The translations under genes were made by a program, and so were the position numbers. From Silicimonas sp. (lineage in GTDB: Bacteria > Pseudomonadota > Alphaproteobacteria > Rhodobacterales > Rhodobacteraceae): a stretch of 64,000 nucleotides of DNA. Below, piece by piece: positions 49,509-59,639 of this stretch; positions within the stretch are counted from its first letter, which is position 1; the number at the start of each line of letters is the position of its first letter. Location: positions 1-64,000 of the forward strand of contig JAJEFO010000088.1 in NCBI GenBank assembly GCA_022820365.1. Direction: 5' to 3'. The notes below the pieces were generated by a model. The model did no database searches. It was not told the DNA's origin and saw only the letters and a program-made list of their open reading frames with translations.

Positions 49509-50465
49509 TCACTGCTCGTTCAGATGTAGACATTCCGGAACTGGCGTCACGACCTTTCCGTCCGCCAGCCATGCGTCGAGATTGTCACAGACCAGATCGC
49601 CCATGGCCTGCCGGGTCTCCACGGTCGCGCTGCCAATATGCGGTAACAGCACCACGTTCTCCATAGCCTTCAGTGCCTCCGGAATTCGCGGCTCGTCCTC
49701 AAACACGTCAAGCCCCGCCGCGCCCAGGCGACCGTCCTTGAGAGCTTCGACTAGGGCCGCCTCATCGACCACGCTACCTCTGGCAACGTTGATGAGGATG
49801 CCCTCTGGCCCGAGCGCGTCCATGACTTCGGCATTCACAAGGTGCCGGGTTCCCTCGCCGCCCGGAGTTATGACAAACAGCACGTCCACCTTGCGTGCCA
49901 TGTCTGCAAGGTTATCAAAGTGCAGGTAAGGCGCGCCCTTTCGAGAGCGGCTGTGATAATGCACCTCCGCTCCGAACATTTCCGTCATCTTCGCGATTGT
50001 CTGCCCTATCCGTCCAAGGCCCAGAATGCCGACTTTGCGGTCCCTGATCGTACGCGCCAACGGATAGTTGCCTTTCGTTTCCCAAGCACCCGAACGCGCC
50101 CAGCGTTCTGCGGGCAGCAGTTCCTTGCTGACCGCAAGCCAAAGCATGATCGCAGTGTCCGCAACCTCGTCGTTCAGGACATCTGGCGTGTGGGCGACTA
50201 GAATGCCGCTGCTCGCCGCCGCGGCGGCGTCGATGTTGTCATAGCCGACCCCGAAGCTCGCAATGACCTTGAGGTTCGGAAGTCCCGCCATCACGTCGTC
50301 CGAAACGCCCCTCATCGTTGCGATTGCGGCGAATTCCGAACCCCGCTCAGCGAGGAACGCTTCGTGGTCAGGCGGCAGCTGGACAACATCGAATCCGGCG
50401 GCCAGCCGCTCTGCCATGCGCTCCGAAACCCTGCCGAGCTGCAGGAGAGCAGGTCGCTCAGGCAT
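49509..50465 (-). CDS. D-2-hydroxyacid dehydrogenase (NAD-binding)
   Basis: VGILGLGRIGQTIAKMTEMFGAEVHYHSR; INVARGSVVDEAALVEAL; LLPHIGSATVETR. Confidence 0.94.
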   Translation of the reverse strand: MPERPALLQLGRVSERMAERLAAGFDVVQLPPDHEAFLAERGSEFAAIATMRGVSDDVMAGLPNLKVIASFGVGYDNIDAAAAASSGILVAHTPDVLNDEVADTAIMLWLAVSKELLPAERWARSGAWETKGNYPLARTIRDRKVGILGLGRIGQTIAKMTEMFGAEVHYHSRSRKGAPYLHFDNLADMARKVDVLFVITPGGEGTRHLVNAEVMDALGPEGILINVARGSVVDEAALVEALKDGRLGAAGLDVFEDEPRIPEALKAMENVVLLPHIGSATVETRQAMGDLVCDNLDAWLADGKVVTPVPECLHLNEQ

Positions 50466-51303
50466 CCTCCACAACCTTCTGGCGCTGCGTGCCGAGCCCG
50501 TCGATCGTCAGCTGCATCACGTCGCCCACCTTGAGGTATTTGGGCGGATTCTTGCCCATGCCGACACCCGGCGGGGTTCCGGTCGAAATCACGTCGCCAG
50601 GATGCAGCGTGAACAGCTGCGACAGGTGCGACACGATCTCGGCTACCGTGAAGATCATCGTCCTTGTATTGCCCTCCTGCATGCGCTCGCCGTTCACGTC
50701 GAGTTGCATGTCAAGGGACTGGGGATCGGGAATCTCGTCCCTCGTGACCAGCCAGGGACCCGTGGGGCCGAAAGTGTCGCAGGACTTTCCCTTGGTCCAG
50801 TTCCCCGATAAGTGAATCTGGAAGTGGCGTTCCGACACGTCGTTGCAGATGCAATACCCCGCCACGTGGTTCAACGCTTCCGTCGGGCTCACATACTTGG
50901 CCGCCGTGCCGATCACGGCACCCAGCTCAATCTCCCAGTCAGAACTGGTCGAGCCACGCGGAATGGACACCGGATCATCGGGCCCCGAAATGGCGGAATT
51001 CGCTTTCATGAAGAGAATCGGATGCTCCGGGATCGGCATTCCCGCTTCCTCCGCATGGTCACGGTAATTCAGGCCGATGCACATGTACTTTCCGATGCCG
51101 CTGACAGGCACGCCCAATCGTGCCTTGCCCTCCACTTTCGGAAGGGAGGAATCGTCAATAGCGCGCAGCCTTTCGAGCGACGCGTCGTCAAGCATCGAGC
51201 CCGATATGTCCGCCACATGCGAGGACAAGTCGCGCAGCGCGCCATCTCCGTCGATCAGTCCCGGCTTCTCCTCTCCGGGAATTCCGTAACGCACCAGTTT
51301 CAT
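50458..51303 (-). CDS. Fumarylacetoacetate hydrolase family protein
   Basis: GLNYRDHAEEAGMPIPEHPILFMKANSAISGPDDPV; DWEIELGAVIG; GDVISTGTPPGVGMG. Confidence 0.95.
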   Translation of the reverse strand: MKLVRYGIPGEEKPGLIDGDGALRDLSSHVADISGSMLDDASLERLRAIDDSSLPKVEGKARLGVPVSGIGKYMCIGLNYRDHAEEAGMPIPEHPILFMKANSAISGPDDPVSIPRGSTSSDWEIELGAVIGTAAKYVSPTEALNHVAGYCICNDVSERHFQIHLSGNWTKGKSCDTFGPTGPWLVTRDEIPDPQSLDMQLDVNGERMQEGNTRTMIFTVAEIVSHLSQLFTLHPGDVISTGTPPGVGMGKNPPKYLKVGDVMQLTIDGLGTQRQKVVEDA

Positions 51304-51449
51304 CCAGATCATCCTCCGATTTGCCGACATCTGCTCCATGCTTTCGCAGCTCAACTAGCCCGTTTTGGAACCGGTGTCGAACGGCCCAGCAGCACTTGAA
51401 TTCAGGCGATCTTCGAGACAATCTCTGCCGGACAACCAAGGAGGCGCAA

Positions 51450-52418
51450 TTGAAAGTCCTGATCATCGGCGGCGGTGGCATGGTGGGCCAGAAACTGGCA
51501 CGGCTGCTGGCCTCGGACCCCTTGTCGAATGGCGACGAGGTCACGCTTCTTGACATCGCCTTTCCGGAGCATGGCGCACCTGCGGCACGTCGTGTCGATG
51601 GAAACGTGACCGATCAGGCACTGATGAAGTCCATGGCATCCGAACGCTTCGACCTTGTCTACCACCTTGCCGCGATCGTCTCCGGGGAGGCCGAGGCGAA
51701 TTTCGAACTTGGCTGGAACGTCAACGTGGTTGCGTTCAGAGGATTTCTCGAGGCCTTTCGCGCCGAGACAGCCGCATCCGCAAGCACCTACCATCCAAGG
51801 ATCATATTCACGTCCTCCATCGCCGTGTTCGGGCCGCCCTTCCCCGAAGAGATCCGTGATGACTTTCCAACGTTGCCACAGACATCATACGGAGCGCAGA
51901 AGGCAATCTCGGAACTCATGCTCGGCGACTACATCCGCAAGGGCTACTTCGACGGAATTTCCATCCGGTTGCCGACCATCTGCGTGCGACCAGGCAAGGC
52001 CAACGGAGCCGCATCGTCCTTCTTCTCCGGAATCATCCGCGAACCGCTGAGCCGCAAGGAGGCGATCCTGCCCGTGCAAGACACCGTTCGTCACTGGCAT
52101 GCCTCTCCCCGCTCCGCCGCCGGGTTCCTCAGGCACGCGGCAACGTTGGACCTCGACATGCTTGGCGGGCACCGCGCACTCAACATGCCAGGCGTGTCCT
52201 GCACCGTGGCGGAACAGATCGAAGCCCTTCGCGACGTTGCCGGCGAAAGCGCAGTCTCGCTCATAAGGCCGGAACCTGACGAAACGATCATGAAGATCGT
52301 CGCGGGCTGGCCAAGGAACTTCGCTCCCGAACGCGCCATAAAGCTTGGGTTTGCCGCCGATCCGGACTTCGCCTCGATTGTGCAGACATATATCGAAGAG
52401 GATATGCCCGCTGCGTGA
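51450..52418 (+). CDS. NAD-dependent epimerase/dehydratase family protein, D-erythronate dehydrogenase (DenD)-like
   Basis: TTG start after GGAGG; KVLIIGGGGMVGQKLARLLASD; IIFTSSIAVFGPPFP; TSYGAQKAISELMLGDYIRKGY. Confidence 0.87.
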   Translation: MKVLIIGGGGMVGQKLARLLASDPLSNGDEVTLLDIAFPEHGAPAARRVDGNVTDQALMKSMASERFDLVYHLAAIVSGEAEANFELGWNVNVVAFRGFLEAFRAETAASASTYHPRIIFTSSIAVFGPPFPEEIRDDFPTLPQTSYGAQKAISELMLGDYIRKGYFDGISIRLPTICVRPGKANGAASSFFSGIIREPLSRKEAILPVQDTVRHWHASPRSAAGFLRHAATLDLDMLGGHRALNMPGVSCTVAEQIEALRDVAGESAVSLIRPEPDETIMKIVAGWPRNFAPERAIKLGFAADPDFASIVQTYIEEDMPAA

Positions 52419-52479
52419 TCCCCCGGAACGCGCCAGCGGCGCAGACACCGTTTCGGGCGAAAACGCGGCAGATCACGCC

Positions 52480-54000
52480 ATGGCTCAACATACGTCATAT
52501 GTTCGTCTGGACGCCGCCGACAACGTGGTCACGGCGACTCGGCAACTTGGCGCCGGCACGGTCGTCGAAGGCGCCAGGATCACGGCACCGATCTCGTCGG
52601 GTCACAAGGTGGCAACAAGCGCGATCTCAAAGGGTGACGAAATCCGCAAATACGCGCAGATCATCGGCTACGCCTCCCGGCGGATTGCACCGGGAGACCA
52701 TGTGCATACGCACAACACCGAGTTCCGCAACACGGACATGGACTACGAGTTCGGCACCGATCTGCGCCCGACCGACATGGTGGCGGAGGAGGCGCGCGAT
52801 TCGTTCATGGGATATCGCCGTGACAACGGCAGCACCGGCACCCGCAACTTCATCGCAGTCGTGACCTCTGTGAACTGTTCGGCAACGGCAGCACGCCGCA
52901 TCGCAGACGCGTTCGGTCCCGACGAGCTTGCCGACTTCCCGAATGTCGATGGCGTCGTTGCATTCGTTCACGGTACGGGCTGCGGAATGCAGGGAGACGG
53001 CGACGGTTTCGAGGCGCTGCAGCGCGTCATGTGGGGCTATGCGCGGCATCCGAACCATGCCGGGGTCCTAATGGTAGGCCTCGGCTGCGAGATGAACCAG
53101 ATCGACTGGCTTCTCGAAGCGTACGGTCTCGAACATGGGCCCCTGTTTCAGACAATGAACATACAGAACGTCGCGGGCCTCCAGCGCACCATCGACCTTG
53201 GCATCGAAAGGGTGCGGGCGATGCTGCCATTGGCAAACCAAGCCGCCCGCACTCCCTGCCCCGCCTCCGAATTGACGGTCGCGCTGCAATGCGGCGGTTC
53301 GGACGCATGGTCCGGCATCACGGCAAATCCCGCACTCGGGCACGCCTGCGACCTGCTGGTTGCGCAGGGCGGCACGGGCGTGCTTGCCGAGACGCCGGAG
53401 ATTTACGGCGCAGAGCACCTGTTGACCCGACGCGCGGCATCGCAGGAGATCGGTGAGAGGCTTGTCGGACTCGTGCGCTGGTGGGAAGACTACACCGCCC
53501 GCAACAAGGGATCGATGGACAACAATCCATCGCCCGGCAACAAGAAGGGCGGCCTGACGACGATCCTCGAAAAGTCGCTGGGCGCGGCAGCAAAAGGCGG
53601 CACCACGCCCCTTGCCGGTGTCTACAAGTATGCAGAGCAGGTTACGGCAAGGGGCTTCACCTTCATGGACAGTCCCGGCTATGACCCGGCAAGCGTGACC
53701 GGACAGATCGCCAGCGGCTGCAATCTCGTGTGCTTCACGACCGGCCGCGGTTCGGCGTTCGGCTCGAAACCCGCGCCAACCGTGAAGGTCGCCACGAATT
53801 CGGAAATGTATGCACGCATGAAGGACGACATGGACATCAACGCAGGTGACATCCTGACCGGCGAGACAACGGTCGATCAGAAGGGCCGCGAAATCTACGA
53901 TCTATTCCTTGATGTCGCCAGCGGAGCGACTTCGAAATCCGAAGCGCAGGGGCTTGGCGACCATGAGTTCGTGCCCTGGCAGATTGGAGCGGTGATGTGA
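52480..54000 (+). CDS. UxaA family altronate/galactarate-type dehydratase
   Basis: N-terminal SAF-like region plus NFIAVVTSVNCSATAARRIADAF, HGTGCGMQ, LQCGGSDAWSGITANPALGHA. Confidence 0.92.
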   Translation: MAQHTSYVRLDAADNVVTATRQLGAGTVVEGARITAPISSGHKVATSAISKGDEIRKYAQIIGYASRRIAPGDHVHTHNTEFRNTDMDYEFGTDLRPTDMVAEEARDSFMGYRRDNGSTGTRNFIAVVTSVNCSATAARRIADAFGPDELADFPNVDGVVAFVHGTGCGMQGDGDGFEALQRVMWGYARHPNHAGVLMVGLGCEMNQIDWLLEAYGLEHGPLFQTMNIQNVAGLQRTIDLGIERVRAMLPLANQAARTPCPASELTVALQCGGSDAWSGITANPALGHACDLLVAQGGTGVLAETPEIYGAEHLLTRRAASQEIGERLVGLVRWWEDYTARNKGSMDNNPSPGNKKGGLTTILEKSLGAAAKGGTTPLAGVYKYAEQVTARGFTFMDSPGYDPASVTGQIASGCNLVCFTTGRGSAFGSKPAPTVKVATNSEMYARMKDDMDINAGDILTGETTVDQKGREIYDLFLDVASGATSKSEAQGLGDHEFVPWQIGAVM

Positions 54001-54746
54001 TGGCGAACGTCTACGACCTCTCGGGGCAATCCGCGGTCATAACAGGAGGCGCACAAGGCATCGGGCTCGCGTGCGCCCACAGGCTGGCCGAATCCGGAGC
54101 CCGGACATGCCTCTGGGATATCAATGTCGAGAAAGCCAAGGCAGCGGCAGAGAGAATTGATGACGCACGGGCCGTCCACTGCGACGTTACGGACTTCGCG
54201 TCCGTCATGGCCGCATGCGCCGAGACGGAAGCGGCGCTCGGTCACATCGACATTCTCGTGAATTCCGCCGGCATCGCCGGACCCGTGGCCGCAATCGAGG
54301 AATATGACACGGAGGTCTGGGATCAGGTCATCACGATCAATCTCACGGGCACATATCACACGAACAAGGCCGTGCTGCCGGGGATGAAGTCCCGCAACTA
54401 CGGGCGCATCGTCAACATCGCGTCGATTGCCGGCAAGGAAGGCAACCCTAAGGCCACGCATTACGCGGCATCAAAGGCCGGGGTCATCGGATTCACCAAG
54501 GCGCTCGGCAAGGAAGTCGCCGAGCACGACATCGCCGTGAACTGCATCACGCCGGCAGTGGCAAACACCGAGATACTTGAACAGGTCACCGAGGAATTCA
54601 TTGAGTTCATGCTGGCGAAGATCCCGCGCGGGCGGTTCGTCGAGGTGGAGGAAATTGCCAACATGGTGGCCTGGATGTCGTCCAGGGAGTGCAGCTTCAC
54701 GACCGCCGCCGTCTTCGACATTTCTGGCGGGCGGGCGACATACTAG
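54000..54746 (+). CDS. SDR family oxidoreductase
   Basis: AVITGGAQGIGLACAHRLAESGA, NSAG, YAASKAGVIGFTKALGKE; follows the UxaA stop immediately. Confidence 0.92.
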   Translation: MANVYDLSGQSAVITGGAQGIGLACAHRLAESGARTCLWDINVEKAKAAAERIDDARAVHCDVTDFASVMAACAETEAALGHIDILVNSAGIAGPVAAIEEYDTEVWDQVITINLTGTYHTNKAVLPGMKSRNYGRIVNIASIAGKEGNPKATHYAASKAGVIGFTKALGKEVAEHDIAVNCITPAVANTEILEQVTEEFIEFMLAKIPRGRFVEVEEIANMVAWMSSRECSFTTAAVFDISGGRATY

Positions 54747-54756
54747 GAGCAGATGC

Positions 54757-55929
54757 ATGCTGGGCACGATCAGCGGATTTGACCGCATTGGAGAGGAGAA
54801 CGCGTTTGCCGTGCTCGCACGGGCGGGAGCACTGGCCGCAAGTGGCAAGGACGTCATCAACCTGGGCATCGGCCAGCCGGACTTCCCTACTCCTGGAAAC
54901 ATCGTGGAGGCCGCGGTCAAGGCGCTGCGTGACGGCCAGCACGGCTACACGCCCGCGACAGGGATCCCGGAACTTCGAGAGGCCGTCGCCGCCGACATTC
55001 ACGGGCGCTTCGCGATCGAGGTGAACCCGGAAAACGTCCTGATCGTGCCGGGAGGCAAGGTGACGATGTTCGCCGCCATCCTGATGTTCGGCGAGCCCGG
55101 GGCGGATATCCTCTACCCGGACCCCGGCTTTCCGATCTACCGTTCGATGATCGAGTTCACCGGCGCGCGGCCGGTTCCGATCCCGATACGGGAAGAGAAC
55201 GGGTTCGCCTTTTCGGCCGAAGAAGCGCTTTCGCTCGTCACAGCGAACACACGGCTCGTCATTCTGAACTCTCCCGCGAATCCGTGTGGCGGCGTAACGC
55301 CGAAGGCCGAGGTCGACACCTTGGTGTCCGGCCTTGCCGAACGGCCCGACGTGGCTCTCCTCTCGGACGAGATCTACGACCAGATGCTCTATGACGGTGA
55401 GAAACACGTGCCGCTTCTCGGCTATCCCGAGATCCGCGACCGCGTCATCCTGCTGAACGGCTGGTCGAAGACCTATGCCATGACTGGCTGGCGCATGGGA
55501 TATTCTGTCTGGCCCGCCAGCCTCTATGAAAAGGTCCGGAAACTTGCCGTGAATGCATGGTCCTGCGTGAATGCTCCGGCCCAGCATGCGGCCATCGAGG
55601 CCTTGACCGGACCACAAGACGCGGTTGGCGAGATGGTGGCGGAATTCGATGCCCGCCGGAAACTCGTGGTCGATCTGCTGAACGGCATTCCAGGTGTCTC
55701 CTGCATCACGCCAAAGGGCGCATTCTACGCATTTCCGAACATTACCGACACCGGCCGATTGGCCAAGGAGCTTGCGTCGGATCTCTTGGAGGGACCTGGT
55801 GTGGCAACCATAGGCGGTCCTGATTTCGGCATCCTGGGCGAAGGTTACCTTCGCCTCAGCTACGCCAACAGCCAAGACAACATCCGCGAAGCCTTGGGGC
55901 GCATGCGCAAGTTTCTGGCCGGGGAGTGA
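54757..55929 (+). CDS. PLP-dependent class I/II aminotransferase
   Basis: INLGIGQPDFPTP, NSPANPCGG, LSDEIYDQMLYDG, LNGWSKTYAMTGWRMGY. Confidence 0.95.
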   Translation: MLGTISGFDRIGEENAFAVLARAGALAASGKDVINLGIGQPDFPTPGNIVEAAVKALRDGQHGYTPATGIPELREAVAADIHGRFAIEVNPENVLIVPGGKVTMFAAILMFGEPGADILYPDPGFPIYRSMIEFTGARPVPIPIREENGFAFSAEEALSLVTANTRLVILNSPANPCGGVTPKAEVDTLVSGLAERPDVALLSDEIYDQMLYDGEKHVPLLGYPEIRDRVILLNGWSKTYAMTGWRMGYSVWPASLYEKVRKLAVNAWSCVNAPAQHAAIEALTGPQDAVGEMVAEFDARRKLVVDLLNGIPGVSCITPKGAFYAFPNITDTGRLAKELASDLLEGPGVATIGGPDFGILGEGYLRLSYANSQDNIREALGRMRKFLAGE

Positions 55930-55932
55930 GAA

Positions 55933-56835
55933 ATGACAAAACCCGCCATTGGCATGATCGGTGCCGGCCTCATGGGGCACGGCATCGCCAGGAACATCGT
56001 CGAGGCCGGCTATCCGCTGACGGTAGTTGCGCATCGAAAGCGGCAGGCAGTTGACGACCTTGTTGCGCGCGGCGCGGCAGAAGCAAGATGCGTGAAGGAA
56101 CTCTCGGAACATTCTGAAATCATTCATATATGCGTCACCGGTTCCACGCAGGTCGAAGAACTCGTCAGGGGCCCCGGCGGAATTCTGGAAGGTCTCCAGC
56201 CGGACGCGGTCATTGTCGACTGTTCTACCTCCGACCCTGTCTCCACATTGGCACTGGCGACAGAAATTGAGGCTGCGGGCGGACACATGGCAGACGCGCC
56301 CCTGTCGCGCACGCCCAAGGAGGCTTGGGAGGGCACGCTTGACACGATGGTCGGTGCCAGTCCCGAAACTTTCAAGCGCATCAAGCCCGTAATCGAGTGC
56401 TGGGCAGGCGTCATCGTGCATCTCGGCGAGGTCGGGCTCGGGCACAAGATGAAGCTCATCAACAATTTCATCGCGATGGGCTACGGCGCGCTATACGCGG
56501 AGGCCTTGGCGCTCGCACGCAAGTCCGGACTGACGCCGGCACAGGTCGACAGCGTGATACGGCCCGGGCGCATGTCGAACGGGTTTTACGAAACTTTCAT
56601 GAAGTGGACACTGGAACGGGATGAAAACGCGCATAAATTCGTGATCTCGAACGCACACAAGGACATGCGCTACGTGACCAGCTTGGCGAATTCGGTCGGG
56701 GCGCTCAACCCGATCCAGTCGGCGGTCAGGAATTCCTATGCCGCAATGGACGCAGCCGGCGAAGGCGACAGGTTCGTGCCAATGCTTGCGGACTTCATTG
56801 CGCGCGCAAACGGCCTTGACGTGGAAGACCCCTGA
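55933..56835 (+). CDS. NAD(P)-dependent beta-hydroxyacid dehydrogenase (3-hydroxyisobutyrate DH/GarR family)
   Basis: IGMIGAGLMGHGIARNIVEAGYPL; DAPLSRTPKEAWEGTLDTMVG; GLGHKMKLINNFI. Confidence 0.93.
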   Translation: MTKPAIGMIGAGLMGHGIARNIVEAGYPLTVVAHRKRQAVDDLVARGAAEARCVKELSEHSEIIHICVTGSTQVEELVRGPGGILEGLQPDAVIVDCSTSDPVSTLALATEIEAAGGHMADAPLSRTPKEAWEGTLDTMVGASPETFKRIKPVIECWAGVIVHLGEVGLGHKMKLINNFIAMGYGALYAEALALARKSGLTPAQVDSVIRPGRMSNGFYETFMKWTLERDENAHKFVISNAHKDMRYVTSLANSVGALNPIQSAVRNSYAAMDAAGEGDRFVPMLADFIARANGLDVEDP

Positions 56836-57059
56836 CCCGGACGTTTGCGGCACCCGACCTTGCCAGGCACGGGGTTGCCCGCGGACGCATAGGGGATTCA
56901 AGTCGGGACGCCGCCGCAGCAAGTACGAGATCTTCCGTGAGCAGATCCTGAGATTGCCCGGCTTCCGACCCAGCAAACCTACACCGCGATGTCAGGCTCC
57001 GGTGGTCACGAAGAGCGAACCTAGGTGCCACCCGCCGTGTCGCCGTCGACCCGCCCGAA

Positions 57060-57470
57060 TCGACATGATATCGAACCAGTAGGGAATCAGGGCCGTCCTC
57101 CTCAGAATGACCTGGTCGAGGGACGGCCCGTGCGCCACAAGACTGTCGCCAACCTCTCGGACAATGATCCCGCCCTTGTCGACGGGTTCCGCGCGGTGCT
57201 CAAGGGCGGGGAGGTCATCAACCGCCGGACGGTCCGGGTCGCTTGCCGCCGGAAGGTCGGAATGCACTTCGAGATCGTGGTCACGAACGACGGAATCTTC
57301 TGGAGCCAGCGGGCGGACCGGACCGCCGAGGAGGCCCGGCAGCTCGACGGCGTTTGCGTAACCCGCGCCAGCCTGGATTTCGAGATCAGCCGAGGCCCTT
57401 CAAGTGAGTCATGTCCGCAGACGAGATCGTTTCGGCTGTCAGGAGGTTCTGTCTCAAGGCGAAGAGGCTC
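57060..57470 (+). pseudogene. Degenerate IS1634-family-like transposase
   Basis: VEGRPVRHKTVANLSDNDPALVDGFRAVLKGG (N-terminal block) followed closely by HFEIVVTNDGIFWSQRADRTAEEARQLDGVCVTRASL (central block); adjacent frame gives AVLLR just upstream. Confidence 0.6.
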
Positions 57471-57710
57471 GCTGTAAGCGAAGTGGTTGTATGCGAACCT
57501 AATGTTTGGGGGACTAGGCAGAGTTCAAACAGCTCATGTGCGGCGGTCGATTTCAACAATTGAGACGCGCCAGTGCCGAACGTATGTCGTGCCTGAAATC
57601 TCCGGCAGGATATCGTTAGGGAATTTGCCGCAATCTTGTCGCAACACTCCAGAATCCCGACGAATTTCAGGCATTGTCGTGTGGCCCAATTCAGGCAATT
57701 GACTGTGCAA

Positions 57711-59639
57711 TTATCCCATGCCGCGCCAGGGAATGGTTCTCTTGATGATCCAGCGCATGATCAGATCGAAGACCAGACCAAGCACGCCCATGATCAGGAT
57801 TGTCACCCAGATCAGTTCGTAGTCCGATACGGTTCGGGCGATGTTCTCGATGAAGCCCACGCCGGTGGTCCCGGCGAGCATTTCGGCTGCCACTAGCGTC
57901 CCCCAACAAACTCCCACAGCAATTCGGGTGCCGGTGAGGATCTCTGGCATGGCATTCGGGAGAATGACGTTCCACATGATCTGACCGTCCGATGCTCCCA
58001 GAGAATGCGATGCCCGGATCTTCGAAAGCAGCACGCCCGAAGCGCCGGTGCGCGCCGAAATCACCATGATCGCGAAGGCAACCATGAAGAGCAGAAAGAT
58101 TTTGCCGTCATCATGAATGCCGAATATCGTCAGGATCAGCGGTGCCCACGCAAGTGGCGGCACGGGACGGTATAGCTCGATCAGCGGGTCAAAGAACGAC
58201 TTGAAGAACCGCGACACCCCCATGAACAGTCCAAGCGGCACACCGAGAAAGATACCAAGCCCCAAGGCAACCAGAACCCGGAACAGCGAATCCCAGATAT
58301 GCCCATCCAGCATGGGAATATAGCCGAGCGAGACGTCGCCCTGGGCGAAAGCCAGCAAATTATCCTTGAAGTTGGGGGTAATCGTGCCGTCCGGCCCGTG
58401 GCTGGCATATTCCCCCGGCCAGACGTCGGCGATCCAGTCGGGAATGAAGAACGCAATTACATCGGCGATGGGTAGCCAATCCCACCACAAGAGCGGGAAC
58501 CCACGGTAGCCACCGCCATTTTCGACGTCCGGATTGGCGAGACGCGCGAAGGTGGCAACCACGTCGGTTGGCTTGGGCAACCATCGGGCGGCCCCCTGTT
58601 CAGTGCACTGGGTGCGCGACTTGACGATGCCGGGACCCGGAAAGAACAGGGCGTCAGCGTACCTCAATCCACCTTGTGCGTCGCTTGCCGCCGCATCCAA
58701 ATTGGCGATTGCAGTACCCACGTCTTCCAACGCGGCAGCGGGAAAGATCAACCCGTCGTCCAGGCGCTTGAAAATGCGCTCGACCGCCTTGACGTAGTCT
58801 TCGCGATCTGCCCTATCGAGTTCGTCGAATTCTCCAGATTCGTTGATCTCCTTCAAAGCATCGATCCGCGTCTTGATGTCGTCAATCAAGACGTCGTTTG
58901 CCGGGAACTTGTTCCGGATCTTGTTGAAAGCGGCAGCGATCTCCGCTGCTTCTACCGAAGCGGTATCAAACAACATGCCGCGTTCGGTGATCGGCAAGAT
59001 CGGAATCTCGGTAAATGTCGTGCCCCATTTGGGCTGTGCCAGCGCTTCATCGCTTGGGGTCAAACCGTGCGGACCAGCGGCAATGTCGGAACTGAGATCG
59101 TTCAGCCTTTCGGCCAAGCTCAAAAGCTCGGCCTTGGGTTCTTCTCCCATGTTTGTCGGATTGGACGAATTAGCAATCAATTCCCGGACTTGCCCGATCA
59201 CGTCCAAAAGCTCAGACTTTTCGGCGTCGGCAAATACCGTGCCTCCCAGTTGGGCCTCCAGATCGTCCAGCTGGTCGGAATTGCGCGACGCAAGCAATGT
59301 CGATTTGTAATAGCGTGAACCGATGGGCAATGCCGCCTTGATTGGGGAAACGGCCTCTTCAAGCTTTGCAATCTGGCACATCTCGTTGGCGGCGTTCGGG
59401 AAGTAAGCCCTCCCCACGCCCCATGAATAGTAGGACCATAAGAGGAAGAGCGCGGACACACCGCATACCGCCCAGTACCATCCGCCCTTGGTCCGGACCG
59501 GGTCTCCAAACACCTCGTCGTTGGCCGTGAGCTTGGCCTGCCTTCTGCCGATCACGATAGACCAGACGAATGTGCCTATCATCGCGAGGATCAATACGGC
59601 AGCGATTGAGGCGCGATTGTCGGACAGCCATTCAAGCAC
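57711..59639 (-). CDS. ABC transporter permease (taurine/SsuC-type) with long N-terminal and periplasmic extension
   Basis: C-terminal EILTGTRIAVGVCWGTLVAAEMLAGTTGVGFIENIA permease signature; 642 aa. Confidence 0.9.
   Translation of the reverse strand: MLEWLSDNRASIAAVLILAMIGTFVWSIVIGRRQAKLTANDEVFGDPVRTKGGWYWAVCGVSALFLLWSYYSWGVGRAYFPNAANEMCQIAKLEEAVSPIKAALPIGSRYYKSTLLASRNSDQLDDLEAQLGGTVFADAEKSELLDVIGQVRELIANSSNPTNMGEEPKAELLSLAERLNDLSSDIAAGPHGLTPSDEALAQPKWGTTFTEIPILPITERGMLFDTASVEAAEIAAAFNKIRNKFPANDVLIDDIKTRIDALKEINESGEFDELDRADREDYVKAVERIFKRLDDGLIFPAAALEDVGTAIANLDAAASDAQGGLRYADALFFPGPGIVKSRTQCTEQGAARWLPKPTDVVATFARLANPDVENGGGYRGFPLLWWDWLPIADVIAFFIPDWIADVWPGEYASHGPDGTITPNFKDNLLAFAQGDVSLGYIPMLDGHIWDSLFRVLVALGLGIFLGVPLGLFMGVSRFFKSFFDPLIELYRPVPPLAWAPLILTIFGIHDDGKIFLLFMVAFAIMVISARTGASGVLLSKIRASHSLGASDGQIMWNVILPNAMPEILTGTRIAVGVCWGTLVAAEMLAGTTGVGFIENIARTVSDYELIWVTILIMGVLGLVFDLIMRWIIKRTIPWRGMG

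Noticed and set aside
54697-56445. 582-aa minus-strand ORF opposite the aminotransferase/GarR genes
   Set aside because: Antisense shadow; the plus-strand products have clear family signatures.
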